Assembly (NCBI RefSeq): GCF_051020985.1 | Contig: NW_027475140.1 | Span: 1,178,001 to 1,242,000, forward strand | Reading direction: 5' to 3' | DNA from: Nomia melanderi | Taxonomy: Eukaryota; Arthropoda; Insecta; Hymenoptera; Halictidae | DNA length: 64,000 nucleotides | Part shown: positions 62,571 to 64,000 of the stretch, one piece after another | Layout: every line of letters starts with the position of its first letter | How positions within the stretch are numbered: the stretch's first letter is position 1 | Program-made: the position numbers and the translations under genes | The notes under the pieces: generated by a model | Told to the model about the DNA's origin: nothing | Databases searched by the model: none | What the model saw: the letters and a program-made list of their open reading frames with translations, nothing else

Positions 62571-64000
62571 CTGACCCTGAGTGTCCGGCCCCATGAGACT
62601 GTGGTTTTCTCGGCCCCTGGTGGCCCGAGGTCGTTCCCGCTGCACAGATTCATGCGCCAGGGCCTCCTACAGACAATGCACTTTGATTTATTGCGCTATC
62701 TGTAATAGCACCCGAGATATCACCGGATATATATTGGATTTTTCCCAGACCCTGAGTGTCCGGCCCCATGAGACGGTGGTTGACTCGGCCCCTGGGGGTC
62801 CGAGGTCGTTCCCGCTGCACAGATTCATGCACCATGGCCTCCTACAGACAATGTACTTCGATTTATTGCGCTATCTGTAATAGCACCCGAGATATCACCA
62901 GATATATATTGGATTTTCCCCTGACCCTGAGTGTCCGGCCCTATGAGACTGTGGTTTTCTCGGCCCCTGGTGGTTGAGGTCGTTGCCGCTGCACAGGTTC
63001 ATGCGCCAGGGCCTCCTACAGACAATGCCCTTTGATTTATTGCGCTATCTGTAATAGCACCCGAGATATCACCAGATATATATTGGATTTTCCCCTGACC
63101 CTGAGTGTCCGGCCCCATGAGACTGTGGTTTCCTCGGCCTCTGGTGGTCCGAGGTCGTTCCCGCTGCACAGATTCATGCGCCAGGGCCTCCTACAGACAA
63201 TGCACTTTGATTTATTTCGCTATCTGTAATAGGACCGGAGATATCACCAGATATATATTGGATTTTCCCCAGACCCTGAGTGTCCGGCCGCATGAGACTG
63301 TAGTTTTATTGGCCCCTGGTGGTCCGAGGTCGTTCCCGCTGCACAGATTCATGCGCCAGGGCCTCGTACAGACAATGCACTTTGATTTATTGCGCTATCT
63401 GTAATAGCTCCCGAGATATCACCAGATATATATTGGATTTTTCCCTTACCCTGAGTGTCCGGCCCCATGAGACGGTGGTTTTCTCGGCCCCTGGTGGTCC
63501 TAGGTCGTTCCCGCTGCACAGATGCATGCGCCAGGGCCTCCTGCAGATAATTCCCTTTGGCTTATTGCGCTATCTTTAATAGCACCCGAGATATCACCAG
63601 ATATATATTGGATTTTCCCCTGACCCTGAGTGTCCGCCCCAAGAGACTGTGGTTTTCTCGGCCCCTGGTGGTCCGAGGTCGTTCCCGCTGCACAGATTCA
63701 TGCGCCAGGGCCTCCTACAGACAATGCACTTTGATTTATTGCGCTATCTGTAATAGCACCCGAGATATCACCAGATATATATTGGATTTTTCCCTGACCC
63801 TGAGTGTCCGGCCCCATGAGACTGTTGTTTTTTCGACCCCTGGTGGTTCGAGGTCGTTACCGTTGCACAGATTCATGCGCCAGGGCCTCCTGCAGATAAT
63901 TCACTTTGGTTTATTGCGCTATCTCTAATAGCACCTGAGATATCACCAGATATAAACTGGATTTTCCCCTGACCCTGAGTGTCCGCCCCATGAGACTGTG
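62571..64000 (+). repeat. Right zone: individually diverged units
   Basis: Units carry many private changes (CACCGGATATATATTGG, GGTTGACTCGG, CATGCACCATGGCC, GGTGGTTGAGGTCG, ATAGCTCCCGAG) and two or three one-base deletions (near 62,973, 63,637 and probably 63,985). No long duplication inside the window covers them. AATAGGACCGG with CCCCAGACCC and GGCCGCATGAG near 63,230-63,295 resembles 10,915-10,980. Confidence 0.8.
63499..63575 (+). repeat. Subtype C unit segment, rightmost copy
   Basis: Linked variants CCTAGG, then AGATGCATGCGCC, then GATAATTCCCTTTGGC. The same set starts at 6,994, 8,033, 11,009, 15,735, 31,486, 41,633 and 58,251. It is a rare unit lineage found in all four zones. Confidence 0.85.

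Larger units (their letters stand above)
1..64000 (+). repeat. Satellite DNA array, 175-bp unit, about 366 copies
   Basis: Taking GATATC as unit position 1, landmarks are ATATATAT at 12-19, ATTGG at 18-22, TGACCCTGAG at 32-41, CTCGG at 69-73, CCCCTGGTGG at 74-83, TTCCCGCTGCAC at 94-105, ATGCGCC at 112-118, GCTAT at 155-159 and ATAGC at 165-169. All copies have the same orientation. The GATATC register (position modulo 175) is 75 at the left edge, 74 near 3 kb, 75 at 4-7.7 kb, 76 at 11.4-16 kb, 79 at 19-21 kb and 24-29 kb, 77 at 30-32 kb, 74 at 40-42 kb, 71 at 51-53 kb, 67 at 57-59 kb and 65 near 63.5 kb. The whole drift is explained by about 30 one-base indels, so nothing larger interrupts the array. 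I do not recognise the family. Length, regularity and higher-order structure suggest centromeric or heterochromatic satellite; that role is inferred. Confidence 0.98.

Noticed and set aside
1..64000. Hundreds of open reading frames of 60-117 codons on both strands
   Set aside because: They recur every 175 bp in shifting frames, almost all start at TTG, end at the built-in TAATAG or its equivalents, overlap each other on both strands, and follow the satellite rather than any coding signal.
1..64000. CRISPR array
   Set aside because: There are no spacers. The entire 175-bp period is repeated and neighbouring units match along their whole length.
1..64000. CENP-B box
   Set aside because: I looked for TTCGNNNNANNCGGG and its complement. 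The nearest candidates (CCCG followed by CTGCACAGATTC, and TTCGAGGACG) fail at required bases.
1..64000. Transposable element or single-copy island within the array
   Set aside because: The register can be followed through the window with one-base steps only, which leaves no room for an insertion.

Overview
The whole window is one head-to-tail satellite DNA array. A unit of about 175 bp (roughly 366 copies) runs from the first base to the last in a single orientation. I found no gene, RNA gene, transposon, CRISPR array, unique spacer or flanking sequence. Almost all units are exactly 175 bp. Following the GATATC landmark of each unit, the register drifts by only 10 bases between 567 and 63,557, and I can assign this drift to individual one-base insertions and deletions. 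The consensus, counted by hand, is about 53% G+C with 8 CpG (observed/expected about 0.67). A long regular array of near-nucleosome-length units arranged in higher-order repeats points to a eukaryotic centromeric, pericentromeric or other heterochromatic block. I do not recognise the family and cannot name the organism.

Layout. (1) 1 to about 10.4 kb: the most diverged part. Ordinary units (type A) are mixed with ten units carrying a different 56-bp centre (type B), with short-range duplications of 2, 4, 5 and 9 units. (2) About 10.4 to 25.8 kb: type B is gone and a BglII-site variant (AGATCT) appears at 11,460. Blocks of 0.5 to 1.9 kb are copied at spacings of 526, 3,851, 4,726, 5,426, 7,878 and 9,102 bp. 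(3) About 25.8 to 62.3 kb: the most homogenised part, a mosaic of four modules, here called X (about 10 units), M (about 14), Y (13) and Z (8). They recur in the order X-M-Y, X-X-X-M-Y-Y, X-X-Y-X-M-Z-Z, with copies of up to about 4.6 kb lying 20.8 and 26.8 kb apart. (4) About 62.6 kb to the end: units become individually diverged again.

The many short open frames, almost all opening on TTG, are by-products of the repeat. The period is not a multiple of three and each unit carries a TAATAG stop pair, so every frame is closed within one or two units. The most interesting features are the nested in-register duplications with one-base 'barcode' indels, the type A/B chimeras confined to one side, a rare unit subtype preserved at both ends, two short inverted repeats per unit, and a near-consensus CTCF-like core on the minus strand of most units. 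No multi-gene system is present.
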